DNA of 64,000 nucleotides from Saccharomonospora piscinae (GCF_005862235.1 NZ_VCEK01000001.1:496001-560000); one strand, 5' to 3'; shown: positions 1-8,738, numbered from the stretch's first letter. Numbers and translations: made by a program. Notes: a model not told the origin generated them from the letters alone.

Positions 1-810
1 CACGTCGTCGCCCGCCTCCTCGGCCTGCCGGATGAGCTGGGCCTTCTCCGCCTCGCTGAGTGAGGCGATCTGGCCGGTCGACAGGCTGTTCAGCAGCGTG
101 GACTCCCGGAGCACCGCGGCCCCCAGGTTCCGGAACGCGTCGAGTCGGTCGCTGTGGATGGACTGCGGCACGGCGACGATTCCCGCGACGGTCATCCCCA
201 GGGGTGTGCCGATGACGTAGTCGTCGACCTTGCTGCCGTCGGCCGGGGCAAGCTCGGCGCGCAGCGTCTCGTGTGCGTCGTACTCCCGCTGGCGCGCGTC
301 CCCCACCGTGTCGGCGCACTGGTTGAACAACGTCGCGAGCCGGTTGTACTCCTTCGCCTCGTCCTGCCACGCCCGCAGGGCCGCCTGGTAGTCGTTGATC
401 CGGTCCGTGGCGTGCGCCGATCCCACCGGAGCGATGCCGGGCTTCGGCCCCGGCGGCTGCGGCGGCAGGATGAACGGCTCCTGCACGGTGAGGCCACCCG
501 CGGTCGCGGTGGCGAGGGTGTCCGCCATCGTGTCCTGCACGCCCGTCAGCGCGGCGGCGAACTCCGTGAGCGCGCGCATCGCCTCCTGGCAGGTGAAGGC
601 CAGGTCGTCGGCCGTCCGGGTGGGCTGGTGGGCCTCCGCGTCGAACGCCTGGTGGGCCGGACCCTCCCAGCCCGACTCGGCGGTGCCGCGCGCGTACCGG
701 CTCTGGTCCCCGGCTTTCTGCACCCAGCCCGCGTAGGCGTCCAGTGCCTCGGCGGCGGCCACGCACGACGCGGGTCCGCCGTGGACGAGGGTGTTCAGCG
801 CAGTGGTCAT
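1..810 (-). CDS. WXG100/PPE-like type VII secretion protein (partial)
   Basis: The reading frame is open from ATG at 810 to the left edge (270 codons, no stop), so the C-terminus is missing. The N-terminal ~100 residues are alanine-rich helices with a WEGPA turn near residue 47, the WXG-type helix-turn-helix of ESX substrates. A proline-rich linker (LPPQPPGPKPG) and a second helical region with many E, R and A residues follow. It is the last visible gene of a nine-gene minus-strand ESX operon, 35 bp after the EspC-like gene. The family assignment is inferred from motif and context; the effector domain, if any, lies outside the window. Confidence 0.7.
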   Translation of the reverse strand, partial: MTTALNTLVHGGPASCVAAAEALDAYAGWVQKAGDQSRYARGTAESGWEGPAHQAFDAEAHQPTRTADDLAFTCQEAMRALTEFAAALTGVQDTMADTLATATAGGLTVQEPFILPPQPPGPKPGIAPVGSAHATDRINDYQAALRAWQDEAKEYNRLATLFNQCADTVGDARQREYDAHETLRAELAPADGSKVDDYVIGTPLGMTVAGIVAVPQSIHSDRLDAFRNLGAAVLRESTLLNSLSTGQIASLSEAEKAQLIRQAEEAGDDV

Positions 811-845
811 GCTGTCGTCGCCTTCCTGCGGCGCGGAAGCCCTGT

Positions 846-1211
846 TCAGGCTTCGGGGTCGGGTGCGGTCTCGGTCGTGCGGTCGGGGGCGTCCTTCAGC
901 GGATCGCCGCCCTGCTGGACGTGTTCGAGGTGGTACTGCGCGACGTAGCGCAGCTCGCCCTCGCTGGTGTTCTCGATGTCGGCGTAGCCGCCTGCGGCCA
1001 CATGGACCCGGTCGCTGATCGCGTCGAAGGTCTCGGCCAGCGCCACCCCGACCGACAGCAGGCCCAGAATGGTGGACCCGACGTAGGCCGACGACGCTCC
1101 CGCGTCGGGCGCCGTGACGTCCACGGCCAGTCCCGTGTCGATCGACCCGGCTGCGGACTCCATCCCTGCCGCGGCCTGCCGCAATGCCTCCGGATCGGCG
1201 CGGAAACCCAT
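846..1211 (-). CDS. EspC-like type VII secretion target (121 aa)
   Basis: Small alpha-helical protein beginning MGFRADPEALRQAAAG, with helix-turn-helix character and a later AISDRVHVAAGGYADIEN segment. This matches the pattern of actinobacterial EspC/DUF2580-type ESX secretion targets, which are exported as hairpin dimers. The ATG at 1211 overlaps the stop of the preceding SseB-like gene by one base (TGATG), which fixes the start. It has an acidic, proline-containing C-terminal tail. Function as a secreted partner is inferred from family and operon. Confidence 0.7.
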   Translation of the reverse strand: MGFRADPEALRQAAAGMESAAGSIDTGLAVDVTAPDAGASSAYVGSTILGLLSVGVALAETFDAISDRVHVAAGGYADIENTSEGELRYVAQYHLEHVQQGGDPLKDAPDRTTETAPDPEA

Positions 1212-1879
1212 CAGTTCTCCGTTCGGTGTCGGGGGAAGTCGGTGTCCCGGCGTTGCCCCGGCACGGCGGCGTCGACCGCCACGGTGCCGGCGCCGGTCTG
1301 GCTGACGATGTGGTCGAGCCGGTCCGCGCGGACCGACACCGCCGCCCTTCGTTGTCCCAGCTCGGCCCGCAGCCTGGCCAGCGAGGTGTAGGCGAGCAGG
1401 ACCGGCTCGCCGCGCTCCCCCTCGGCCATCTCGACGGCGGGCCTGGTCGTGCCGACCGAGCCGGGGCGCACCGGCAGCCACAGCATCGAGGTGTCGGGAA
1501 TCGCCGGGTCGATCAACGGCAGCGGCTCGCGCTCGTGGCGGTCCGGCTCGGGGTAGTGCACACCGCCGGGTGGGACGACGTCCACCGCGACGTACGGGCG
1601 GGGGTCGAGCCGCAGGCACGCCTCCCGGAGTTCGTCGACGCTCACCCGCACGAAGGGCTGGCCGGGCCCCCGGCACACCGCCACGGGCACGAACGCCGTG
1701 TACGCCCACACCACGAGGTCGTGGCGTGGCGTCTCATACACCTCGACATCGCCGCCCGGCAGCGTCAGCACGAACAGCTCGGTGCCACCGGCGAGTTCCA
1801 GCTCGTCGAGTGGTCGCAGCGCCCGCCGGTCGAACGGGCGCAGCGCACCGGGCGCGGCGGTGCGGGACCGGCCGGTCAT
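1211..1879 (-). CDS. SseB/SAV_915-like protein of ESX operon (222 aa)
   Basis: Contains a segment reading GEPVLLAYTSLARLRAELG, characteristic of SseB N-terminal/SAV_915-type domains, and an earlier divergent half (FVLTLPGGDVEVYE..., LREACLRLDPRPYVAVDV). No signal peptide is visible, so it is probably cytosolic. A longer frame reaches 1900, but the ATG at 1879 overlaps the upstream stop as ATGA, so that start is preferred. Proteins of this type recur in actinobacterial ESX-associated operons, where their role is not established. Confidence 0.65.
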   Translation of the reverse strand: MTGRSRTAAPGALRPFDRRALRPLDELELAGGTELFVLTLPGGDVEVYETPRHDLVVWAYTAFVPVAVCRGPGQPFVRVSVDELREACLRLDPRPYVAVDVVPPGGVHYPEPDRHEREPLPLIDPAIPDTSMLWLPVRPGSVGTTRPAVEMAEGERGEPVLLAYTSLARLRAELGQRRAAVSVRADRLDHIVSQTGAGTVAVDAAVPGQRRDTDFPRHRTEN

Positions 1880-2847
1880 GTCCGTTCCCTCGGGATCCAC
1901 TCGCCGTCCAGCGGGTTGCCGGGTGGTTCCGGTTCGGATTCGGATTCGGCCTCGGGCTCGCTCGACTCGTCGTCCGCCGCTTCGGGCGGCTCGGGGGTGT
2001 CCGGCGCGGCGGGCTCACCCGACGGCGCGCTCGCGCCACCACCGCTGTCGGCCAGGTCGCTGATGACGCTGAGCCCCTGCCGCACCACGGCGATCGCCGC
2101 ACCGGCGCCCTTGACGAGCGTCAGCAGGTTCTCGCCGCTGGCGAGCAGCTCGCCGAGCTTGGCCGCGATCCGGCCCGCGTAGTCGGCGGCGATTCCCACA
2201 CAGCGCGGGATGGCCTCGGCGAGGCTGGCCCCGAAGGTCGCGGGCGCGGCGGCGATCGCCTGCGTCATGATCGGCACGATCGTCGCGACCGCTTCGGTGA
2301 TCAGCCGGGTGGCGATGTCGAGCACCTGCGCGACCACCTCGCCCGCGGCGATCATCGCCTCCGCGTTGGTCGCCGCGCTCTCCGCGACCGAGAGCACCCC
2401 GTCGCTGAGCTGGAGTGCGGTGTCCAGGTAGTTCGCCTTGGCCCCGCCGGACCACTCGCTGGTCTGGCCTTCCACCGTCGAGCCGTAGTCCTCGGCGAGT
2501 GCCGCCGCGCCCCGTGCGGCGCCGTCGTGCTCGGTCGCGGGGCCCGACACCGAGTCCGGTTCGCCGCGCAACTGCCCGAGCGGCTCCTCCAGAAACGAGA
2601 TCATCGGAGTGAGGAAGTCACATCCCGCCGAGGACAGCGCGGACAGCGGGCTCGACGTCGCCCCGAGCCCGCCGAGCGACACGGCGGGCTCGCCCGCGAT
2701 CTCGGCCGATACCCACTGCCTGCCGCCGATCGCGTCCTTCGCGATCCGCAGCTCCGCGAGCGCCGTGCTGATCTCCACAGCCGACGGCTGGGCGTCGCCG
2801 GGCGCCCCGGGCTCGGCCGCCGGGGCCGGTGCGGTCGTCGGGTTCAT
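1876..2847 (-). CDS. Large WXG-type ESX substrate candidate (323 aa)
   Basis: After a proline/alanine N-terminus comes a long helical region with a SEWSGGAKANYLD motif around residue 133, the WXG turn. A strongly hydrophobic alanine/isoleucine stretch (residues ~165-215) and a glycine-serine segment follow. The C-terminal ~45 residues are extremely acidic (E, D, P repeats). No enzymatic toxin domain is visible. ATGA overlaps at both ends couple it to its neighbours. Probably a structural or exported ESX component; the exact role is unknown. Confidence 0.6.
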   Translation of the reverse strand: MNPTTAPAPAAEPGAPGDAQPSAVEISTALAELRIAKDAIGGRQWVSAEIAGEPAVSLGGLGATSSPLSALSSAGCDFLTPMISFLEEPLGQLRGEPDSVSGPATEHDGAARGAAALAEDYGSTVEGQTSEWSGGAKANYLDTALQLSDGVLSVAESAATNAEAMIAAGEVVAQVLDIATRLITEAVATIVPIMTQAIAAAPATFGASLAEAIPRCVGIAADYAGRIAAKLGELLASGENLLTLVKGAGAAIAVVRQGLSVISDLADSGGGASAPSGEPAAPDTPEPPEAADDESSEPEAESESEPEPPGNPLDGEWIPRERT

Positions 2848-3203
2848 CGGGTTCCCTCCGGGTGATCCGGTCCGAGCGCCGCCAGTCCGGCGGCGTGGGT
2901 CTCGTCCGAGTTCTGGTACTCCTCGGCCGCGCGTCGCATCGCCCCGCCGACCTTGTCGACGGTGCTGGCCGCGTGAGCGAACGCGCCCGCCGTGTCGGCC
3001 ATCGCCGCGCCCAGCCCCGTGGCGACGAACTGGGCGAACGAGCCCAGTGACCGCCCCGCCAGCTCGCCGGGCAACGCCGCGCCGAGCGTGGACAACTCGT
3101 CGGCGTGCGCGGCCAGCCTGCCCGCGTGGGAGCGCAACTGTTCGACGTCGACCGTGTAGGACGCGGGTGCGCTGGGTGGCACCGCAGGATTCGGTGGAGT
3201 CAT
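2844..3203 (-). CDS. WXG/EspC-type helical ESX protein (119 aa)
   Basis: Predicted two-helix protein (YTVDVEQLRSHAGRLAAHADEL ... FAHAASTVDKVGGAMRRAAEEYQNSDE) with the length and heptad character of ESX small substrates, but without a clear Trp-Xaa-Gly. The C-terminal helix-like YxxxD/E arrangement (YQNSDETH) resembles the ESX export signal. The ATG at 3203 overlaps the stop of the YbaB-like gene. A longer frame extending to 3353 lacks this coupling and was not used. Confidence 0.65.
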   Translation of the reverse strand: MTPPNPAVPPSAPASYTVDVEQLRSHAGRLAAHADELSTLGAALPGELAGRSLGSFAQFVATGLGAAMADTAGAFAHAASTVDKVGGAMRRAAEEYQNSDETHAAGLAALGPDHPEGTR

Positions 3204-3547
3204 CGTGGGACCTCCGTGGGAGCGTGCTGGGTGAGCTGGGCCAGTGCGGCGCCGTCGCCGAGGTAGTCGGCCATCACCTCGGTCATCCGCTGGGTGGCGA
3301 GGCGCTGCGCCTGTCCGGTCGTGGCGAGGATGAGCGCGGCCAGTGCGTCGCATTCGAGTTTGCGGGCCGCGGGTGTGAGTGTCAGTCCGGTGAGCGCGCC
3401 CGCGGCGTTGACCGACACGGTGACCTCGCCCCGGGGCGAGCGCGCGCTCGCGCCGGTATCGCGCAGGCTCTCACTGGCGCGGCGCGCGCCGTCCGCCGCG
3501 TGTTCCAGCCGGTCGCGATAGCCGGCCAGCCACTGTGCTGCGTCCAT
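3200..3547 (-). CDS. YbaB/EbfC-like protein of ESX operon (115 aa)
   Basis: Shows the YbaB/EbfC nucleoid-protein layout: N-terminal helix (LAGYRDRLEHAADGARRASESL), central three-strand sheet with GEVTVSVNAAGALTGLTL, then a C-terminal helix. Stand-alone YbaB-like proteins commonly sit next to EspG and WXG genes in actinobacterial ESX accessory loci. Whether they bind DNA or act in secretion is not settled. ATG at 3547; overlaps the next gene as ATGA. Confidence 0.75.
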   Translation of the reverse strand: MDAAQWLAGYRDRLEHAADGARRASESLRDTGASARSPRGEVTVSVNAAGALTGLTLTPAARKLECDALAALILATTGQAQRLATQRMTEVMADYLGDGAALAQLTQHAPTEVPR

Positions 3548-3562
3548 GAGTGATCCCTTCTC

Positions 3563-4369
3563 TCAGGTCCGGGCCCGCGCCGCCGCGGCGCGGAGTTCGT
3601 GGACGAGTTCGCTGTGCCGCAGCGGATTGACGCTGACCCAGCCGCGATCGTCCTGGTGGACCCGGACCCGGCCGCTGGGGCTGTCCAACCACGACAGTTC
3701 GGGCCCACGCTCGGCGTGGCCGTTCCGGTAGCGGACGGTGCCGAGCTGCCCGCGTCCCGACACCGACGGCAGCAGCGTGAGCAACGCGTCGACCGCCGCC
3801 GGGTCACCGCCGCGCTCGCGCACCAGCGTGCGCACGCGCTGGTGCGGGGCCGCGGCGCCCGCCGTGTTCTCCAGCAACCGGATCGCGTCACCGACGACTC
3901 CGGGCGGCAGGGTGATCGGCATGGCCCTCGCCGCCCGGGTCGGCGGGACCAGCCCGGTGAACTCGTCGGTCAGCGCGACGGCCGTCACCGTCGTGACGCT
4001 GACCCGGCCCGGCACCCCGGCGAGCGACTGGCGGCACACCACCGCGCTCTCGCCGCGCACCAGCGCCACGGCACCGGTGACGGCGGCGTCCCCGGCCACG
4101 ACGAGATCGAGCGTGCCGCGCTGGTCGCGCAGCGCGGCCACGAGGTCGGCGGCGAGCCCGGTCGGTCCCTGCCCCGTGGCCAGCCCCCGCTCGGCCAGCG
4201 AGCGCGCCGCGCCGGCCAGCAACGCCGTTCGTTCGCCCTCGATCCGGCCGAACGAGGGCACCCGCAACGGAAACGGCGGGCGCGTGCCCGCCTCGGTGGC
4301 GAGCAGGTCCAGTTCCACCAGATCGAGGGCGATCGCGCCCTCGGCGGCGTGCTCGGCGATGGTCGTCAT
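3563..4369 (-). CDS. EspG-family ESX secretion chaperone (268 aa)
   Basis: Length and sequence pattern fit EspG chaperones, which bind the tip of PE-PPE or WXG-type substrates in the cytosol before export. Supporting segments are ALDLVELDLLATEAGTRPPFPLRVPSF near the N-terminus, LDLVVAGDAAVTGAVALVRGESAVV in the middle, and a C-terminal sheet (GQLGTVRYRNGHAERGPELSWLDS, GRVRVHQDDRGWVSVNPLR). The ATG at 4369 overlaps the preceding gene's stop. Its placement between the PPE-like and YbaB-like genes supports the call. Confidence 0.85.
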   Translation of the reverse strand: MTTIAEHAAEGAIALDLVELDLLATEAGTRPPFPLRVPSFGRIEGERTALLAGAARSLAERGLATGQGPTGLAADLVAALRDQRGTLDLVVAGDAAVTGAVALVRGESAVVCRQSLAGVPGRVSVTTVTAVALTDEFTGLVPPTRAARAMPITLPPGVVGDAIRLLENTAGAAAPHQRVRTLVRERGGDPAAVDALLTLLPSVSGRGQLGTVRYRNGHAERGPELSWLDSPSGRVRVHQDDRGWVSVNPLRHSELVHELRAAAARART

Positions 4370-4746
4370 GCCGGCCTCCCCGCCGAACCGTGCGCCGGGC
4401 GGCCACCGGGCGCCTCACGGGGTTCGCCAGACTTCCGCACGTCGTCGCCGGAACGCTCGTCGTGCTCCTGGTACCTCCGCTCGGCTTCGGCGAGCATGCG
4501 CTCGTACTCGCGCACCTCCCGCTCCGTCGCCTCGACCTCGCCCGCGAGCCCGGAACTGCCCGCCGCCTCACGCAGCCGCATCGCCAGGTGGACGGCCGGT
4601 GGCGCGGTGCCGAGCATCGGCAGCCGCTCGGCCAGCCTGCTCGCCGTGGTCACCAGGTCGGCGGTCAGGTCGCCGAGCTCGGCCAGCGTCGTGATCCGCT
4701 GCCCGAACAGGTCCAGTTCGAGATCGATGCCCTGGCCGTCCTTCAT
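4366..4746 (-). CDS. Small coiled-coil ESX-operon protein (126 aa)
   Basis: Helical protein beginning MKDGQGIDLELDLFGQRITTL, followed by a heptad-rich stretch (EVEATEREVREYERMLAEAERRYQEHDE, residues ~67-95) that should form a coiled coil. The tail is charged, glycine-rich and probably disordered. No family recognised beyond its constant position between PPE-like and EspG-like genes. ATGA overlaps at both ends show coupling. Confidence 0.6.
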   Translation of the reverse strand: MKDGQGIDLELDLFGQRITTLAELGDLTADLVTTASRLAERLPMLGTAPPAVHLAMRLREAAGSSGLAGEVEATEREVREYERMLAEAERRYQEHDERSGDDVRKSGEPREAPGGRPAHGSAGRPA

Positions 4747-5939
4747 CGTTGCCCCTCCGGCGACAGGCCGATGACCGCTTCGCTGCCCGGTTCCTCGACG
4801 GTGAACAGGCCGTGATCGATCGTCGGCAGGTGGTTCTCGTGCTGCTGTTCGTCCGGCCCGCCCCGGGCCGCGCCGGGCGGGACCATGCCGCCCAGCACGC
4901 CGGGGCGTGCGGCTGCCGACTCGCTGGCGAGCTGCGCGGCGGTCGCGCCGGAGCCCGGAAACGGCATGGCCCCGACCCGCGCGCCCGGCCCGAGTGGGCT
5001 GCCCCCGGCGCCGGGCCAGGCCGCGTGTCCCTGCCCCTGCCCGGCGGCCGTGCCCGCGCCGCCGACGAGCGCACCCACGGCCGCGCCGCTGGCCGGGGGC
5101 GGCGTCGGCGCGCTACCGACCGTCGGGGCCGTACCCGCGAGAGGCTGCCCCGACGGCGCGTGCGACGGCGAGGTGGCTGTGGTCGCGGCGGCGGTGGTGG
5201 CGGTGCTGCTGCTCGGCAGCGTGGTGGCGGGCGGGATCGTGCCCCGGGCCTGGCCGATCAGCCGACTCGAGTCCGTGAGGCTCGATTCGTAGGTCCGCAT
5301 CGCGCGGATCGCCTGCTGCTTCTGCGTTTCGGCGGTGTCAGCGCCGGCGTAGAAGCTGAACCCGGCCCCGCCCACCGCACCGAAGGTCGTGGCGGGGTCT
5401 GCGGTGGCCGTGTTCGACGGCATCCACCTCGTGATCGGGTTCGTCGCGGGCTGCGACTCCGCCGTGCTCGGCGCGGGCGCGGTGGTCATGCTCATCCAGC
5501 TGGTCACCGGGTCGGTCATCGGCGCGGCGGCCTCACCCGGTGGCGCCGGCATCGTGGCTCTGGCCCTGGCCAGCGCGTCCGCCGCGTGCTCCGCGGCCTG
5601 CTGCCCGGCGAACGCGAGCTCGGCGATCTTGTCCACCCGGTCCGCCAGCACGGCGAGCCTGCGCGCGGCCTCCTCCGCGCCCGTGCCCTGCCAGCTCTCG
5701 GCCAACGCGGCCCGCTGCTCGCGCAACACGTCGGCGTGGTTGCCGAGCGCTGCCCGATGTTCGGACCACTCCGCGGCGATGGTGCTGACGTCGGCGACGT
5801 CGGCGTCCTGCCACAGCATCTGGTACAGCTCCTCGTGGCTGTACGCGTCCCAGTTCACCCCGCCCTCGGGCGGTGCGGGCTCACCGAAGTACCGGTCCCA
5901 TACCCCGGCCGCGCCCACCGCCGACGTCTCGCTCTCCAC
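4743..5939 (-). CDS. PPE-like ESX substrate, first gene of operon (398 aa)
   Basis: The N-terminal ~130 residues form a long helical hairpin with NWDAYSHEELYQMLWQDAD and a WQGTGAEEA motif at ~residue 85, fitting actinobacterial PPE/WXG-domain proteins. The rest is low-complexity, rich in T, A, P, S and G, as in PPE C-termini. It contains a duplicated short segment (PVTSWM / PITRWM). Being first in the operon, its promoter should lie in 5940-6155. It probably pairs with the EspG-like chaperone encoded two genes downstream. Confidence 0.75.
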   Translation of the reverse strand: MESETSAVGAAGVWDRYFGEPAPPEGGVNWDAYSHEELYQMLWQDADVADVSTIAAEWSEHRAALGNHADVLREQRAALAESWQGTGAEEAARRLAVLADRVDKIAELAFAGQQAAEHAADALARARATMPAPPGEAAAPMTDPVTSWMSMTTAPAPSTAESQPATNPITRWMPSNTATADPATTFGAVGGAGFSFYAGADTAETQKQQAIRAMRTYESSLTDSSRLIGQARGTIPPATTLPSSSTATTAAATTATSPSHAPSGQPLAGTAPTVGSAPTPPPASGAAVGALVGGAGTAAGQGQGHAAWPGAGGSPLGPGARVGAMPFPGSGATAAQLASESAAARPGVLGGMVPPGAARGGPDEQQHENHLPTIDHGLFTVEEPGSEAVIGLSPEGQR

Positions 5940-6155
5940 CCCAGACCCCTTTCACGACACCAGTTCCTCACCGGTGCAGCGATGATCACGACGGATGCGC
6001 ACGGAGTAGAAGGTCACGAGGCGGCCATTTGTGGCCGGTACCGCTGACCAGGCAGAACGCGGTGACCGGCACAGCGGTGAGCCGGTTCGGCCTTGTGCCC
6101 ACCGGGCCCGGGACCTACTGTGACGCGGACAACTTCTGACGATTGGACGCAGAAG

Positions 6156-7058
6156 ATGGCTGATAACACGCAGAAGCATTCACGACGCCGGGTGCTGCGC
6201 GGCGCGGGCACGGTCACCGCGGCCGGAATCGCCGCGCTGTGGGCGTCCGGCACCGCCAGCGCGGGGCCCCCGGCCCGCGGAGCCAGGCCCGTGCCGCCCG
6301 GCAAGATCGGCTTCGGGCTCTACTCGGTGCGCGACATGCTGGCCGAGGACCCCGAGGGCACCCTCGCGATGCTGGGCGAGGCGGGCTACGCCGAGATCGA
6401 GCCCGCCTACGACTACGGCAACCGCACCCCCGCCCAGTTCCGGCGCATCGCCGACGACAACGGCCTGCGCGTGATCGGCAGCCACCACCACCCCGGCGAC
6501 TTCCGGGGCGACGCCGCCGAGGTGACCCTGGAGCGGGCCGCCGTGCTCGGGCAGAAGTACGTGGGCGTGTCGTACATGGACGGCGAGCAGTCCCACGACG
6601 GCTATCTCCGCATGGCCGAGGAGATGAACCGGTTCGGCGAACGGGCCCGCGCCTGGGGCCTTCGCTGGTACGCGCACCTGCACGACCACGAGTTCCACCC
6701 GGACCCGGACACCGGACGGACCCTGTTCGACGTGTGGCTGCACAACACCGATCCCGCCCTGGTGGCCTACGAACTCGACCTGTACTGGATTCTCGCGGCG
6801 AGCGTCGAACCCGGGCCCTACCTGCGGGCCCACGAATCCCGGTTCCCGCTGCTGCATCTCAAGGACGGCACTCCCACCGCAGGCGTCGAGACCGACCTCG
6901 GCGACGGCGATGTCGACTTCGCGAGCATCCTCGCCAACCTGTCCCACCCTGGCGCGCACCACTTCGTCATCGAACGCGACGAACAACCGCACCCCGTGCG
7001 GACCGCGAACCGGTCGTACGACTATCTGCGCGGCCTGCGCATCAGCCCGAGACGGTAG
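6156..7058 (+). CDS. Tat-exported TIM-barrel sugar isomerase/epimerase-like protein
   Basis: ATG at 6156 gives a twin-arginine leader (SRRRVLRGAG, then an alanine-rich hydrophobic stretch ending TASA). The mature part is an AP-endonuclease-2-type TIM barrel: GFGLYSVRDMLAEDPEGTLAML, then AGYAEIEPAYDYGNRT, then metal-site-like SHHHPGDF, ELDLYWIL and a C-terminal VIERDEQ. These resemble xylose-isomerase-like sugar-phosphate isomerases, usually Mn-dependent. The frame extends 63 bp upstream, but only the 6156 start puts the Tat motif at the N-terminus. It lies 30 bp before the GH76 gene, suggesting co-transcription. Substrate unknown. Confidence 0.8.
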   Translation: MADNTQKHSRRRVLRGAGTVTAAGIAALWASGTASAGPPARGARPVPPGKIGFGLYSVRDMLAEDPEGTLAMLGEAGYAEIEPAYDYGNRTPAQFRRIADDNGLRVIGSHHHPGDFRGDAAEVTLERAAVLGQKYVGVSYMDGEQSHDGYLRMAEEMNRFGERARAWGLRWYAHLHDHEFHPDPDTGRTLFDVWLHNTDPALVAYELDLYWILAASVEPGPYLRAHESRFPLLHLKDGTPTAGVETDLGDGDVDFASILANLSHPGAHHFVIERDEQPHPVRTANRSYDYLRGLRISPRR

Positions 7059-7088
7059 CCGGCTTACCCGCGAGCAGGAGGTTCCACG

Positions 7089-8285
7089 ATGCGACACCGT
7101 CCCCGGCCGCTGTCCCGCCGCCACCTGCTCGCGGGCACCGCCGCCCTGACGGCGGGCCTTGTGGCCGTCCCGTCGGTCGCCGCCGCGCGGGGCAGCGCGC
7201 CGTCCGCCGATGACCTCGGCCGCCACGCCCGGCGGGCCCGCCGCACCTACGACGCGCTCCAGCACCACTTCCACGACCCGGGCACCGGGCTCTACCTGGA
7301 GACCTATCCCCGCACCGAGGCCAACCCCTGGTCCTACGTCTGGCCGTTCTCGCAGGCGCTCGTCGGCACGCAGGTGCTGGCGGGGATCCGCGGCCACCAC
7401 CGCCGCTACGCTCCCGACGTCGCCGCGCGGTTCGCGGCGCTGGAGTCATACTGGAACGCCGGAACCGAGCCGCCCGGCTACGACTCCTACGTCCGCCCGC
7501 CGCTGGGGCACGGCGGAGACAAGTTCTACGACGACAACGAGTGGAACGCCCTCGCCTTCATCCAGCGCCACCTGATGTCCTCGGGCGGCGACCGCGCGGC
7601 GCTGACCCGCGCGGCGGAGATCTTCGACCTCGTCGTCCACGGCTGGGACACCGACCCGGACCATCCCTGCCCCGGCGGGGTCTTCTGGACACAGGCCGAC
7701 TGGAGCCGCGACCGCAACACCGTGTCCAACGCCCCCGGCGCCGAGGTGGGACTGCACCTCTACCTGCTCACCGGCGAGCGCTACTACCTCGACTGGGCAC
7801 TGCGCATGTACGAGTGGGTCCGCGGCTGCCTGCTGGCACCCAACGGGCTCTACTGGGACAGCATCCGGCTCGACGGCTCGATCTGGGAGGCGCAGTTCTC
7901 CTACAACCAGGGCGTCATGATCGGCGCGGGCGCGCTGCTGTACCGCGCGACCGGCGAGCCCGAGTACCTGGACCAGGCGCGCGACACCGCCACGCGGGCA
8001 CTGGCCCACTACGCCGCCGACGACCGGTACTTCACCCAGCCCGCCCGGTTCCACGCGATCTTCTTCGCCAACCTGCTGCGACTGGGGACACTGCGTCCCG
8101 ACCCCGCCTACTACGACGCCATGCGCGCCTACGCCGAGCAGGCCCGCGCCCGCGTCCACGATCCGGACACGGGCCTCTACCGATTCACCGGCGACGACCC
8201 CGTGCTGCTGCTGGAGCAGGCGGGCATGCTCCGCATCGAGGCCATGCTCGCCTGGCACCCCGACGACCACGCCATGCTGACCTGA
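7089..8285 (+). CDS. Tat-exported glycoside hydrolase family 76-like protein (398 aa)
   Basis: The leader LSRRHLLAGTAAL with an AAA cleavage region is a Tat signal. The mature protein is an (alpha/alpha)6-type barrel with YDDNEWNALAF (Asp148-Asp149), matching the catalytic Asp pair of GH76 endo-alpha-1,6-mannanases, plus GGVFWTQADWSRD, NAPGAEVGLHLYLLTG and FSYNQGVMIGAGALLY, all typical of GH76. Likely acts on alpha-mannan-type polysaccharide outside the membrane. Strong ribosome site AGGAGG at 7076-7081. Its likely partner is the upstream isomerase-like gene. Confidence 0.8.
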   Translation: MRHRPRPLSRRHLLAGTAALTAGLVAVPSVAAARGSAPSADDLGRHARRARRTYDALQHHFHDPGTGLYLETYPRTEANPWSYVWPFSQALVGTQVLAGIRGHHRRYAPDVAARFAALESYWNAGTEPPGYDSYVRPPLGHGGDKFYDDNEWNALAFIQRHLMSSGGDRAALTRAAEIFDLVVHGWDTDPDHPCPGGVFWTQADWSRDRNTVSNAPGAEVGLHLYLLTGERYYLDWALRMYEWVRGCLLAPNGLYWDSIRLDGSIWEAQFSYNQGVMIGAGALLYRATGEPEYLDQARDTATRALAHYAADDRYFTQPARFHAIFFANLLRLGTLRPDPAYYDAMRAYAEQARARVHDPDTGLYRFTGDDPVLLLEQAGMLRIEAMLAWHPDDHAMLT

Positions 8286-8301
8286 GTCGCCGCCCGGTGG
8301 G

Positions 8302-8679
8302 TCAGCGGCCCGCGTCGCGCTCCTTGAGACGGGCCGCTTTCCGGCGGACCTCGGCCTGCGTGGCGCGTTCCCGCTGGAGCCACTCGGGCATCTCCGCCTT
8401 CAGCGCGGTGATCTCCTCCGTGGTGAGCGGGTCGGTGACGCCGCCGCGCGCGAGTCCGCTCAGCGAGACGCCCAGCCGCGCCGCGACGACCTGCCGCGGG
8501 TGCGGACCGTCGCGCCGCAGATCCTGCAACCACTGCGGCGGGTCGGACTGCAGGGCGTTCAGCTCGTCCCGCGAAACGACGCCCTCCCGGAACTCCTCCG
8601 GCGTCGCGGGCAGGTAGACGTTCAGCTTCTTCGCCGCGGTCGCGGGCTTCATGGTCTGCGAGGTCTTGCGCGAGGTCAT
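8302..8679 (-). CDS. DUF5997 family protein (125 aa)
   Basis: Small basic protein with the recognisable sequence KPATAAKKLNVYLPATPEEF, a DPPQWLQDLRRDGPHPRQVVAARLGVS segment and a C-terminal helix. These are hallmarks of the actinobacterial DUF5997 family, whose function is unknown. It is divergent from the LysR-effector-domain gene at 8739, an arrangement that is conserved in many actinomycetes and suggests a shared regulatory region at 8680-8738. Confidence 0.8.
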   Translation of the reverse strand: MTSRKTSQTMKPATAAKKLNVYLPATPEEFREGVVSRDELNALQSDPPQWLQDLRRDGPHPRQVVAARLGVSLSGLARGGVTDPLTTEEITALKAEMPEWLQRERATQAEVRRKAARLKERDAGR

Positions 8680-8738
8680 GCGTCCAGGGTAACGACAGCG
8701 CCCGCGCCACCCGCGCCCGCGAGCGGTAGCCTGGCGTC

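Noticed and set aside
4749..6047. 432-codon plus-strand frame across the PPE-like gene
   Set aside because: Antisense of the low-complexity PPE C-terminus; the minus frame is coupled to eight other genes.
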